DNA of 64,000 bases. Origin: Dryocola clanedunensis (GTDB lineage Bacteria > Pseudomonadota > Gammaproteobacteria > Enterobacterales > Enterobacteriaceae). Location: NCBI RefSeq assembly GCF_025215155.1, contig NZ_JALHAM010000120.1; one strand, 5' to 3'. Below the pieces are notes generated by a model. It worked only from the letters and a program-made list of their open reading frames with translations. It was not told the DNA's origin and did not search any database. A program made the translations under genes and the position numbers. Positions 41,477 through 50,057 of the stretch are shown here, one piece after another; within the stretch, counting starts at the first letter, position 1, and every line of letters begins with the position of its first letter.

Positions 41477-42376
41477 ATGGATCATCATTTACTGGCAATT
41501 CGCGTTTTTAACCGCGTGGTGGAAACGGGGGGTTTTACCCGTGCAGCGGATTCATTGCGTATGCCAAAAGCCACCGTCACTAAGCTTATCCAGAACCTGG
41601 AAGATCATCTGCAAACCAAGCTGTTTCAGCGCACCACGCGGAGCGTGTCGGTAACGCCGGAAGGGGAGTGCTATTACCGCCGCACGGTGAAGTGGCTCGC
41701 CGACCTGGAGCAGATGGAAGGGTGCATGACCGAATCCCAGAGCGCGCCGCAGGGCGTACTGCGGATAGACGTGGGCGGGGGAACGGCAAAGCACGTTCTG
41801 CTGCCAGCGCTGAGGGAATTTCTTGAGCGCTATCCGCAGATTCAGATAGACCTCGGCGTCGGCGACCGCAATATCGACCTGATTAACGACAGCGCAGACT
41901 GCGTGATCCGCAGTGGCCCGCTGGCAGATTCCACGCTGATTGCCCGCCGCCTGTTCGACCTTGAGTGGGTGACCTGCGCCTCCCCTGATTATCTCGCCCG
42001 CTACGGCACGCCAAAACATCCCGCTGAACTGGAGCAGGGCTTCCCGCTGACCCACTATCGCCACGCGGTAAACGACCGGGTGCTGCCGCTGCGCTTTGTC
42101 GAACGGGGAAAAACGATGGAGCTGCTTTATCGTTATCAGGTCAGCGTCAACGAGGGCAACGCGCTGCTGGCTTCCGCACTGGCAGGGCTGGGGATAATCC
42201 AGACGCTGAGGTTTATGGCCGAGCCCCATCTGCAAAACGGCGAGCTGGTAAGCGTACTAAGCGACTGGCAGCCGTCGGGGGAAAATATGTTCCTGGTTTA
42301 TCCTTCCAACCGGCACCTGAGCGCAAAGCTGCGGGTGTTTATCGAGTGGGCGGTGGAGCGGTTTAACAGGGGCTAA
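41477..42376 (+). CDS. LysR-family transcriptional regulator
   Basis: A 299-residue LysR regulator with HTH FNRVVETGGFTRAADSLRMPKATVTKLIQNLEDHLQTKLF and the RTTRSVSVTPEG wing, then an effector domain ending LRVFIEWAVERFNRG. It belongs to the DsdC/PtrR-like large subgroup often found next to efflux pumps. Same direction as the MFS gene upstream, so co-transcription or local control is likely. Effector unknown. Confidence 0.86.
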   Translation: MDHHLLAIRVFNRVVETGGFTRAADSLRMPKATVTKLIQNLEDHLQTKLFQRTTRSVSVTPEGECYYRRTVKWLADLEQMEGCMTESQSAPQGVLRIDVGGGTAKHVLLPALREFLERYPQIQIDLGVGDRNIDLINDSADCVIRSGPLADSTLIARRLFDLEWVTCASPDYLARYGTPKHPAELEQGFPLTHYRHAVNDRVLPLRFVERGKTMELLYRYQVSVNEGNALLASALAGLGIIQTLRFMAEPHLQNGELVSVLSDWQPSGENMFLVYPSNRHLSAKLRVFIEWAVERFNRG

Positions 42377-42391
42377 TAGCGTTGGTTATGT

Positions 42392-42416
42392 AACCCCTCA
42401 CCCTAAGGGAGAGGGG
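42392..42416. repeat. Palindromic repeat, left flank of the DUF559 remnant
   Basis: ACCCCTCACCCTAAGGGAGAGGGG, the same family as 9301-9372, here in the orientation opposite to the copy at 42824. Confidence 0.65.
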
Positions 42417-42444
42417 ACAGTCTGGAATACAGCTTCCAGAATGA

Positions 42445-42848
42445 ATGCTTCCTTCTGACAAACAACGAAATACTTTGCATTCTCGCTGGATGGAAAGAGA
42501 ACATATCAAAGCATTACGTCAGAACATGACGCCCGAAGATCGCACTCTCTGGAAGTATCTCAGGAATCGACAATTTGCTGAATTTAAGTTCAGGCGGCGG
42601 CCTCCATTAAGACCATTTATCGTGGATTTTGCGTGTCTGGAAGCAAAATTGATCGTTGAATTTGATGGGGGCAGCATGACGAAAACCGCCGTTACGACGA
42701 AGAAAGGACGCGATGGCTGGAAAAGAGAGGCTGGAAGGTGCTGCGTTTCTGGAATAATGAACTCAGAGCCAATCAGGAAGGCGTGCTGATGGAGATACTG
42801 GCGTTGCTCAACGCTCGATCTATCCCCTCTCCCGGGGGAGAGGGTTAG
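42445..42848 (+). pseudogene. DUF559 endonuclease-like gene, frameshifted
   Basis: The N-terminal part (ALRQNMTPEDRTLWKYLRNRQF, then FRRRPPLRPFIVDFACLEAKLIVEFDGG) is a clear DUF559 restriction-endonuclease-like fold with the usual D...E metal residues. After EFDGG the frame is wrong. Adding one base to the five-G run at 42667-42671 restores GQHDENRRYDEERTRWLEKRGWKVLRFWNNE and MEILALLN, the conserved C-terminus, and then reads into the flanking palindrome before a TAG at 42846. So it is one gene broken by a single-base deletion in a homopolymer. Confidence 0.82.
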
Positions 42849-42868
42849 GGTGAGGGTGACCCCCACCG
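42824..42868. repeat. Palindromic repeat, right flank of the DUF559 remnant
   Basis: CCCCTCTCCCGGGGGAGAGG palindrome, then TTAGGGTGAGGG. It is the inverse of the left copy at 42392. Confidence 0.7.
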
Positions 42869-42880
42869 ACATCGATAGCT

Positions 42881-44560
42881 TTACTGCGGGTAAGGTACCC
42901 AGTCGCCGCCGTTGAGGCGCACGTACGGCTTGTTCTGATACTGAATCACTATCGCGTTCGAGTTTTCAGACACCGGCGCGGTCTGCGGCAGGTTCTTCGT
43001 CAGGGCGTCCCAGTCAACCTGGTCGGCCACGAAGTTCTTGCCGTCCACGGAGCGGGCAACCAGCTCGGACACCGCCAGCATGCTGCTTGGCTGAGTGATT
43101 TCAATGGCGTCCCCATCGTGCGGCGCTTTCATGCCGACGAATTTGATGCCGACCGGCACGTGGGTGATGTCCGGGCTTGGGATATCGCGCAGGCCGGAAA
43201 CCTGCATTTTATCGCCTTTCAGCGCCGCGCCGTGCTCCGGCACAATCACCACCATCACTTTACGGCCTGATTTTTCCAGATTCGTCAGGAACGCATCCAG
43301 TTCGTCAAACAGCTTCTGGGCGCGCACCTTGTAGTCTGCCGTTTTGCTGTTGCCCGGGAAGTGGTTACCGTCGTGCAATGGCAGCAGGTTATAGAACGTT
43401 GCGCTGCGGGTATTTGGCGCACGATCCTCATCTTCCATCCAGCGGTTCAGCACCGCCGTGTCGTCGTAGACCGGGGAGTTATCAAACGACAGCAGGCCCG
43501 TCGGCAACCCTTTCTGGTCCATCAGCGGCGACTGCATGCCGCCGTATTCGCGCACTTCTTTCAGGAAGTCACCGAAGACGCCGTTGTGGTCCATCATCAG
43601 GTGCTGGGTGAAGCCCAGCTTGGCCAGATTTTCAAACAGATAGCACTGGTCCCCTTCCGGCGAGTAGAGGTTTTTGTGCGACGGCTGGCCGCAGCTGGCG
43701 CGCAGCAGACGAATCGCCGCCGGGCCGCTGTAGGAGGTCGCCGAGTTAAAGTTTTTGAACAGAATATCGAAGTGCTTCCACAGCGGGTGATTGCTCAGGC
43801 CCGCGGCGTCAATGTCTGACCAGGAGAGCGAGCAGATGTTGATCACCAGCAGCTCAAACGGCTGCGAATCCGCAGGCAGTGAGGTCGGGAATGTGGTCAC
43901 GCGTTTTGCTTCCGCAGCGTAGAAGCTGTTCAGCCAGGCGGTCAGGTTCTGCGTAGTTGGCGGCGCGGTCTGGGCCGGGATATCGCCAGGCACCGGGGCG
44001 ATGGCAGCGCCGGTTTCTGTCGCAGCGGCGGTTGCGCCCGCTGTCGCCGCTGCCGGTGCTTGCGCCGCACTTGGGAACAGAGAGATTGCTGGCCCAGCGA
44101 TAGTCAGCACGTTCAGCCAGATAAGAGCGGCCACGACAAACACCGTGACGCGGATCCACTGGGAAAGGAACAGCCAGGCAACCAGCAGCACGAAGGCGGC
44201 GCCGACCATCTCCCAGTTGATAAAGCGAGTCACCAGGTCAATCAGGTAATCCATGCTGAAGCCCGCCAGCTGCGAGCCCTGGCTCATGATGCTTTCCGGG
44301 CCGGGCAGCCAGGTATCGTGCCAGAACAGGCCAATCCCCACGGGCAGCGCAATCCAGTTGCGCAGGCGGTGAAGCTTGAGGCTCGGCAGCGGGAAGAGCA
44401 GGAAAGCGACGAACACCAGGTTCGCCAGCGGATGAAAGTTAAGGTAGCCCGTCCACAGCAGGCCGAACTTCAGCAGATAGTAGAAGTTCCAGCCACCGAG
44501 GCCGCGCCAGGATTGCCATAAAGGGGCTAGCGGAGTGCCCGCCGGTACTTTTTTAGTCAT
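42881..44560 (-). CDS. bcsG: Cellulose phosphoethanolamine transferase BcsG
   Basis: A 559-residue inner-membrane protein, exactly the E. coli length, that adds phosphoethanolamine to cellulose. An N-terminal transmembrane half is followed by an Ala/Pro/Thr-rich linker and a periplasmic alkaline-phosphatase-like domain with the nucleophile region NSATSYSGPAAIRLLRASCGQPSH and the zinc site VIVPEHGAALKGDKM. It overlaps bcsF by eight bases. Last gene of bcsEFG. Confidence 0.97.
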   Translation of the reverse strand: MTKKVPAGTPLAPLWQSWRGLGGWNFYYLLKFGLLWTGYLNFHPLANLVFVAFLLFPLPSLKLHRLRNWIALPVGIGLFWHDTWLPGPESIMSQGSQLAGFSMDYLIDLVTRFINWEMVGAAFVLLVAWLFLSQWIRVTVFVVAALIWLNVLTIAGPAISLFPSAAQAPAAATAGATAAATETGAAIAPVPGDIPAQTAPPTTQNLTAWLNSFYAAEAKRVTTFPTSLPADSQPFELLVINICSLSWSDIDAAGLSNHPLWKHFDILFKNFNSATSYSGPAAIRLLRASCGQPSHKNLYSPEGDQCYLFENLAKLGFTQHLMMDHNGVFGDFLKEVREYGGMQSPLMDQKGLPTGLLSFDNSPVYDDTAVLNRWMEDEDRAPNTRSATFYNLLPLHDGNHFPGNSKTADYKVRAQKLFDELDAFLTNLEKSGRKVMVVIVPEHGAALKGDKMQVSGLRDIPSPDITHVPVGIKFVGMKAPHDGDAIEITQPSSMLAVSELVARSVDGKNFVADQVDWDALTKNLPQTAPVSENSNAIVIQYQNKPYVRLNGGDWVPYPQ

Positions 44561-44744
44561 GTCGATGGTCTGCCTTGACAGAAGTGCGGCGCAGCGTGCC
44601 GGCCGATTTCACGTAACGTGGTTTTAAAAATAATAGGCGAATCAGTGCCATCAGACGCGGTAGCCAGCGGTGGGCTATATAGCCCACGGGGATAAACACG
44701 ATGGCACAAAGCGCGATCAGTTGAAGGATGTCTGTCAGGTTCAT
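44553..44744 (-). CDS. bcsF: Cellulose biosynthesis small membrane protein BcsF
   Basis: A 63-residue single-span protein, the E. coli length: MNLTDILQLIALCAIVFIPVGYIAHRW followed by a basic cytoplasmic tail. In E. coli BcsF recruits BcsE to the membrane synthase complex. Two bases separate it from bcsE, and it overlaps bcsG. Confidence 0.95.
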   Translation of the reverse strand: MNLTDILQLIALCAIVFIPVGYIAHRWLPRLMALIRLLFLKPRYVKSAGTLRRTSVKADHRHD

Positions 44745-44746
44745 TA

Positions 44747-46309
44747 TTATTCCGCTTGCTCCTGTGAGGTCGCTTTAAGGAGCGTGGTCGGCACCGCGAT
44801 GCGCCGCACAGGTTTGCCGTTGCGCTCAACCCGGCGAGCCTCATCGATCTCCAGAGAAACCGCCAGCGGTTTGGTCCACTTCTCAGGGTTCATGGCCTGC
44901 ATCTGCACGATTTCTGCCGAAATTTGATTGTCTTCATACCACACCATGCGGTTAGAGAAGATATCCCCTGCCGGAAGGGGGAAGATATGGTTCAACGCGA
45001 TGTCCAGGTCGTTGATACGACAGAACGGCAAGAACAGCGTGATGCGATTTTCGCTGATGGTCATGATGTCACCGAGACGGTTAGGGCGACAGAGCGTCAA
45101 CGCCTGTTCGGCACGCAGTCCCGGCACAGGGCGAAGCGCGACCATCACGCCTTTGCCATCCTGAGGCAGCAGAGTATTGTTCATCAACGAAGAAACTGCG
45201 TTGCAGAAGACATCCCACGGCTGGTATCCGCGCAGCTTTAGTGGCTGCATCTGATCAATCAGCAGATTAATATCTTCCGGCACATGACGGTTGAACTGCT
45301 GCTGCTGAACGCTTTCGATCATCGTCAGACTACGGGAAAGCGGCGCGTTCCATGGGATAATCAGCGTTGCGCCACAGCCTAACAGCAGACGTTCATCCGT
45401 TGCACGCAGGCTGGCCGTGTTTTCTCTCACCACTATCTTTAGCGCGCTGCCGCGTTGACGACGCAGCGTGTGGATCTGATGGGCCAGGTCGTCAATTTGA
45501 CTGTTTTTGGCCAGCGAGAAGATAACCGTGGATGCCTGTGCGTCGCGGGCCGCCTCGAAAAGGTCATCGTTAGTTTTAAACAGCTGCCAGTATTCCGACA
45601 GCGGCGGCGCTCCTTCCAGGATAGCGCTGTGGCTGAGGATTTGCTTTTCATCACTGCGCGGCTGCAGTTCGGCTTCGGCGGTCTCGACAAGCTGCCACTC
45701 TTCATCCTGCCAGTGCAGGTCGTGCTGCTGCTGTGCGCTGACGCCTTTTTCGTTGCACCAGAATGAGACATCGTAGCGGCAAATATCCCCCTGATAGCGC
45801 ATCGACGCCAGGCCGTTGAGGAGCCGATGCTCGCTGACCAATAACGATCGTTGTTTGTCGCCGTTAATTCCTGTATTAAGCAACAACAGGCTGCATTTAT
45901 AGCGTTGCGCCCATTTTGTCAGGCCGTGGAGCCATTTGCGCAACGCTTCAGTGGATATATTTTCCCAAGAATGATCCGAAACCAACAAAATAAAGAGATA
46001 ATGTTCCGGGTTGAGGCTGCACATCAAATCGCGGCGCATATATTTTAGACCATTTTTCGAATCCGGCATGGTAAACACCCGGATTTTCTCTGGACCGTGA
46101 TTATCATCTACTTTTACTATTTTTTGGGGGTGATACCCTTGGGTAATAACGGCCACTTTAGCCTGATCGTCTTGCGCTGCAATTGTTTGATTTAAAAGGT
46201 TTATTGCGTCTTCCTGACGATCAATGTTAAGCCACCAAACCCCACCGGCTGGCATGTGTCGCAATTCGTCCCACAAAGAACGGATGCCGACCGAAAATAT
46301 GGGTTCCAT
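44747..46309 (-). CDS. bcsE: c-di-GMP-binding cellulose regulator BcsE
   Basis: A 520-residue cytoplasmic protein (E. coli 523) with a degenerate N-terminal domain, a REC-like middle and the C-terminal GIL/GGDEF-I-site-like domain. The c-di-GMP motif RxxD is present as RLGD in LTLCRPNRLGDIMT, and the second RATD in NTASLRATDERLLLG is also kept. It works with BcsRQ at the synthase. First gene of bcsEFG, divergent from bcsR; 172 bases of shared promoter region. Confidence 0.96.
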   Translation of the reverse strand: MEPIFSVGIRSLWDELRHMPAGGVWWLNIDRQEDAINLLNQTIAAQDDQAKVAVITQGYHPQKIVKVDDNHGPEKIRVFTMPDSKNGLKYMRRDLMCSLNPEHYLFILLVSDHSWENISTEALRKWLHGLTKWAQRYKCSLLLLNTGINGDKQRSLLVSEHRLLNGLASMRYQGDICRYDVSFWCNEKGVSAQQQHDLHWQDEEWQLVETAEAELQPRSDEKQILSHSAILEGAPPLSEYWQLFKTNDDLFEAARDAQASTVIFSLAKNSQIDDLAHQIHTLRRQRGSALKIVVRENTASLRATDERLLLGCGATLIIPWNAPLSRSLTMIESVQQQQFNRHVPEDINLLIDQMQPLKLRGYQPWDVFCNAVSSLMNNTLLPQDGKGVMVALRPVPGLRAEQALTLCRPNRLGDIMTISENRITLFLPFCRINDLDIALNHIFPLPAGDIFSNRMVWYEDNQISAEIVQMQAMNPEKWTKPLAVSLEIDEARRVERNGKPVRRIAVPTTLLKATSQEQAE

Positions 46310-46481
46310 GGCGTCCCCTTGTTTAAAAATTAGTATGTATGTCAGTTTACTAGCGAAAGCCTGGAAATAAACCTAACATTGAAAATAAACAGCATCGGAT
46401 TTAGCATTGTAAATCAATTTTCGTTTTCCGAACATTTGCCAGTATCCTTGTCGCGGGTATGGTTAAGGAACATTAGTCACA

Positions 46482-46667
46482 ATGCATGATAAAGAATCTG
46501 AAGATGTTCAGGAGACACCGCTTGCCTATGCTTTTCAAAATGATTTTCTTGCATTAAGCAAAGCGTTCTCTTTGCCGGAAATAGATTATACCGATATCTC
46601 AGCGCGGGAACAGTTGGCGACAGCGCTTAAACGTTGGCCTTTGCTGGCAGAATTAACGCAACAATAG
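46482..46667 (+). CDS. bcsR: Cellulose biosynthesis protein BcsR (YhjR)
   Basis: A 61-residue protein with acidic start MHDKESEDVQETPLAYAFQNDFLALSKAFSLPEIDYTDIS and ending WPLLAELTQQ, close to E. coli BcsR (62). It forms a heterotetramer with BcsQ that regulates the synthase. First gene of bcsRQABZC. Confidence 0.94.
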   Translation: MHDKESEDVQETPLAYAFQNDFLALSKAFSLPEIDYTDISAREQLATALKRWPLLAELTQQ

Positions 46668-46679
46668 GGAGTGAGCCTG

Positions 46680-47429
46680 ATGGCTGTCATTGGGTTACAG
46701 GGGTTGCGTGGTGGCGTGGGAACCACCTCTATCACCGCAGCGCTTGGCTGGTCTTTACAACAATTAGGTGAATCTGTTCTGGTGGTGGATGCCTCCCCGG
46801 ACAATTTGTTGCGCCTGTACTTTAACATTGATTTTGCCGAGTCCGGCGGCTGGGCGCGCGCCCTGCTGGATAACCGGGACTGGCATTCTGCGGCCTGGAG
46901 CTACACCACACATCTTGATGTGCTGCCGTTTGGGCAGCTTACCGGCAGCGAGCGTGAATCCTTCACCTCCCTTGAGAAAGCGCTCGGTGACTTCAGCAAT
47001 GCGCTGGAAGAGTTAAAAGCCAGCGGTCGTTATCAGTGGATTCTGGTCGATTTACCGTACGGTCACGGTTCGCTCACGCGGCAGCTATTAAGCCAGATTG
47101 ACCATCTCATTACGGTCGCGAAGCCGGATACCAACTGCCATACGCGCCTGCATCAGCAAACGCTGCCGCGCGGCTCCTTGCTGCTGGTGAACTATCTTCT
47201 GGTGGCGAGCCAGCTCCAGGATGACATCTATCAGCTCTGGCTACAGAGCCAGCGCAGCATGATCCCCATTGTTCTACATCGCGATGAAGCGATGGCGGAA
47301 TCTGCCGCCAGCAAACAGCCGCTGGGCGAGTACCGTCCGGACTCGCTGGTCGCGCAGGAAATCATGACGCTCGCGAACTGGTGCTTGCTGCGCTTTGCAG
47401 CTAAAAACAGCGCTGGGGCCAGTGTATGA
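46680..47429 (+). CDS. bcsQ: Cellulose biosynthesis MinD/ParA-type ATPase BcsQ (intact)
   Basis: A 249-residue SIMIBI ATPase. The deviant Walker A is GLRGGVGTTSIT, followed by VLVVDASPDNLLR and the later IHRDEAMAE-like VLHRDEAMAESAASKQPLGEYRPDS. ATG at 46680 follows AGGGAG; a GTG three codons upstream is also open. E. coli K-12 has a premature stop in this gene; here it is complete. Overlaps bcsA by four bases. With BcsR it controls polar localisation and activity of the synthase. Confidence 0.95.
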   Translation: MAVIGLQGLRGGVGTTSITAALGWSLQQLGESVLVVDASPDNLLRLYFNIDFAESGGWARALLDNRDWHSAAWSYTTHLDVLPFGQLTGSERESFTSLEKALGDFSNALEELKASGRYQWILVDLPYGHGSLTRQLLSQIDHLITVAKPDTNCHTRLHQQTLPRGSLLLVNYLLVASQLQDDIYQLWLQSQRSMIPIVLHRDEAMAESAASKQPLGEYRPDSLVAQEIMTLANWCLLRFAAKNSAGASV

Positions 47430-50047
47430 CCACCCTGACTAGCTGGCTGCTGTTGCCGGCTGCAAGCCAGCGGCTAGGCTCGCGCTATATGACTTATCGG
47501 CGCAATGGTGCGCCGCCCTTCAGCGCATTCATCGGCTGTCTCTGGCTGATCCTTGCGTGGACGTTCTTCCCGCTGGAAAATAAACGCTGGTCGCGTATCC
47601 GCGCGCTGCATGCCCAGTATTTTCCTCACCTCAATCCGAACCGACCTCGTCCTCTGGATGCGCTTCGTTATTTTGTGCAGTGCGTCTGGCTGATGATTGC
47701 CGCCCGGCCGCACAAACTGGGCCTGTGGGAACGCTTTACGACGCTAAATAAAATCAGGGCAGGGCGCGCGCGCTGGCATGCATGGCTCGATAAAATGCCG
47801 GCCCGCTTCACCGAGCAGACCAGCCACCTGAGCAAGCAAAAAGAGCTAAGACATCTGAGCAAAGGCCTGCGGCGCGTGCTGATCGGCGTGATTGTGGTCT
47901 TCTCCTTCGTTCTGGCGTTACTGTGCGTCACCCAGCCGTTTAACCCGCTTTCTCAGTTTATCTTCCTGATGCTACTGTGGGGCGTGGCGCTGTTGGTTCG
48001 TCGTATTCCGGGCCGCTTCGCCGCGCTGATGCTGATCGTGCTGTCGCTGACCGTCTCCTGCCGCTATATCTGGTGGCGCTACACCTCGACCCTGAACTGG
48101 AACGATCCGGTCAGTCTGGTGTGCGGCCTGGTGCTGCTGTTCGCAGAAACCTATGCTTGGCTGGTGCTGATCATGGGTTACTTCCAGGTTGTCTGGCCGC
48201 TTAACCGCCAGCCGGTGCCGATGCCGAAAGACACTGACACCTGGCCGGAAGTGGATATCTTCGTGCCGACCTACAACGAAGATCTGAGCGTGGTGAAGGG
48301 GACGATTTACGCCTCGCTGGGTATCGACTGGCCGAAAGAAAAACTGAATATCTGGATTCTGGATGACGGCGGCCGCGAAGAGTTCCGCCAGTTTGCCGAG
48401 ATGGTGGGGGTGAAGTACATCGCGCGTACCACCCATGAGCATGCGAAAGCCGGGAACATCAACAATGCACTGAAGCACGCCACCGGCGAATTCGTGGCGA
48501 TTTTTGACTGTGACCACGTGCCGACCCGCTCGTTCCTGCAGCTGACGATGGGCTGGTTCTTTAAAGAGAAACAGCTGGCGATGATGCAGACGCCGCACCA
48601 CTTCTTTTCGCCCGATCCGTTTGAACGTAACCTGGGACGCTTCCGTAAAACCCCGAACGAAGGAACGCTGTTCTACGGGCTGGTGCAGGACGGTAACGAC
48701 ATGTGGGATGCGACCTTCTTCTGCGGCTCCTGTGCGGTTATCCGCCGTGAACCGCTGGATGCGATTGGCGGCATTGCCGTTGAGACCGTGACGGAAGATG
48801 CTCACACTTCGCTGCGTTTACACCGCCGCGGCTGGACGTCCGCCTACCTGCGTATTCCTCAGGCTGCGGGTCTGGCGACGGAAAGCCTCTCTGCGCATAT
48901 CGGCCAGCGCATCCGCTGGGCGCGAGGCATGACGCAAATCTTCCGTCTTGATAATCCGCTGTTCGGTAAGGGGCTGAAGCTGGCGCAGCGTTTGTGCTAC
49001 GCCAACGCCATGTTCCACTTCCTGTCCGGTATTCCGCGGCTGATCTTCCTGACCGCGCCGCTGGCGTTTCTGCTGCTTCACGCCTATATCATTTACGCAC
49101 CGGCGCTGATGATTGCGCTTTTCGTGTTGCCACACATGGTCCACGCAAGCCTGACGAACTCGAAGATTCAGGGGAAATACCGCCACTCGTTCTGGAGTGA
49201 AATCTATGAAACGGTGCTGGCCTGGTATATCGCCCAGCCTACGCTTGTGGCGCTGTTTAATCCGCACAAGGGTAAGTTCAACGTGACGGCGAAGGGCGGT
49301 CTGGTTGAGAACGAGTATGTCGACTGGGTGATCACCAAACCTTACCTGTGGCTGGTGGTGATTAACCTGCTGGGCATGGCCGTGGGCGTCTGGCGATTCT
49401 TCTATGGTCCTGAGAACGAAGCGCTGACGGTCATCGTCAGTATGCTGTGGGTGTTCTACAACCTGATTATTCTTGGTGGTGCGGTTGCGGTCTCGGTGGA
49501 AAGCAAGCAGGTCCGCCGCTCGCATCGCGTTGAGATTCGGATGCCTGCGGCCATCGCTCGCGAGGATGGCCATTTATTCCCATGCACCGTACTGGATTAC
49601 TCAGACGGTGGGGTAGGCATCAAAATCGACGGTTCTGCCAACGTGCTTGAAGGGCAACGGGTCAATCTGTTGCTCAAACGCGGCCAGCAGGAGTTCTTCT
49701 TCCCGGCGCAGGTGATGCGCGTCTTTGATGGCGAAGTGGGCCTGAAGCTCGTCGATCTGACGACCCGACAGCATATTGATTTTATTCAATGTACGTTTGC
49801 CCGCGCCGATACCTGGGCGCTGTGGCAGGACAGTTTCCCGGAAGATAAGCCGCTGGAGAGTCTGTTAGACATTCTCAAGCTCGGCTTCCGGGGCTACCGA
49901 CATTTGGCTGAGTTCGCTCCGCCATCACTGAAGTTTATTTTCCACACCTTCACCCTGCTGGTGGACTGGATTGTGTCGTTTATTCCGCGTAGCCCGGCGG
50001 AAACCCGAGCAGAACAGCGGACAGTGTCTGCATTGGCCCAACTTTGA
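47426..50047 (+). CDS. bcsA: Cellulose synthase catalytic subunit BcsA
   Basis: An 873-residue inner-membrane family 2 glycosyltransferase that polymerises UDP-glucose. Catalytic motifs are ILDDGG, FDCDH, TVTEDAHTS and the QRIRWARG (QxxRW) motif. The C-terminal PilZ domain has RRSHR (R697-R701) and DYSDGGVGIKID for c-di-GMP. It carries the enterobacterial N-terminal extension before the first helices. Length is within one of E. coli. Needs BcsB for activity. Confidence 0.98.
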   Translation: MTTLTSWLLLPAASQRLGSRYMTYRRNGAPPFSAFIGCLWLILAWTFFPLENKRWSRIRALHAQYFPHLNPNRPRPLDALRYFVQCVWLMIAARPHKLGLWERFTTLNKIRAGRARWHAWLDKMPARFTEQTSHLSKQKELRHLSKGLRRVLIGVIVVFSFVLALLCVTQPFNPLSQFIFLMLLWGVALLVRRIPGRFAALMLIVLSLTVSCRYIWWRYTSTLNWNDPVSLVCGLVLLFAETYAWLVLIMGYFQVVWPLNRQPVPMPKDTDTWPEVDIFVPTYNEDLSVVKGTIYASLGIDWPKEKLNIWILDDGGREEFRQFAEMVGVKYIARTTHEHAKAGNINNALKHATGEFVAIFDCDHVPTRSFLQLTMGWFFKEKQLAMMQTPHHFFSPDPFERNLGRFRKTPNEGTLFYGLVQDGNDMWDATFFCGSCAVIRREPLDAIGGIAVETVTEDAHTSLRLHRRGWTSAYLRIPQAAGLATESLSAHIGQRIRWARGMTQIFRLDNPLFGKGLKLAQRLCYANAMFHFLSGIPRLIFLTAPLAFLLLHAYIIYAPALMIALFVLPHMVHASLTNSKIQGKYRHSFWSEIYETVLAWYIAQPTLVALFNPHKGKFNVTAKGGLVENEYVDWVITKPYLWLVVINLLGMAVGVWRFFYGPENEALTVIVSMLWVFYNLIILGGAVAVSVESKQVRRSHRVEIRMPAAIAREDGHLFPCTVLDYSDGGVGIKIDGSANVLEGQRVNLLLKRGQQEFFFPAQVMRVFDGEVGLKLVDLTTRQHIDFIQCTFARADTWALWQDSFPEDKPLESLLDILKLGFRGYRHLAEFAPPSLKFIFHTFTLLVDWIVSFIPRSPAETRAEQRTVSALAQL

Positions 50048-50057
50048 TGAAAACGCG

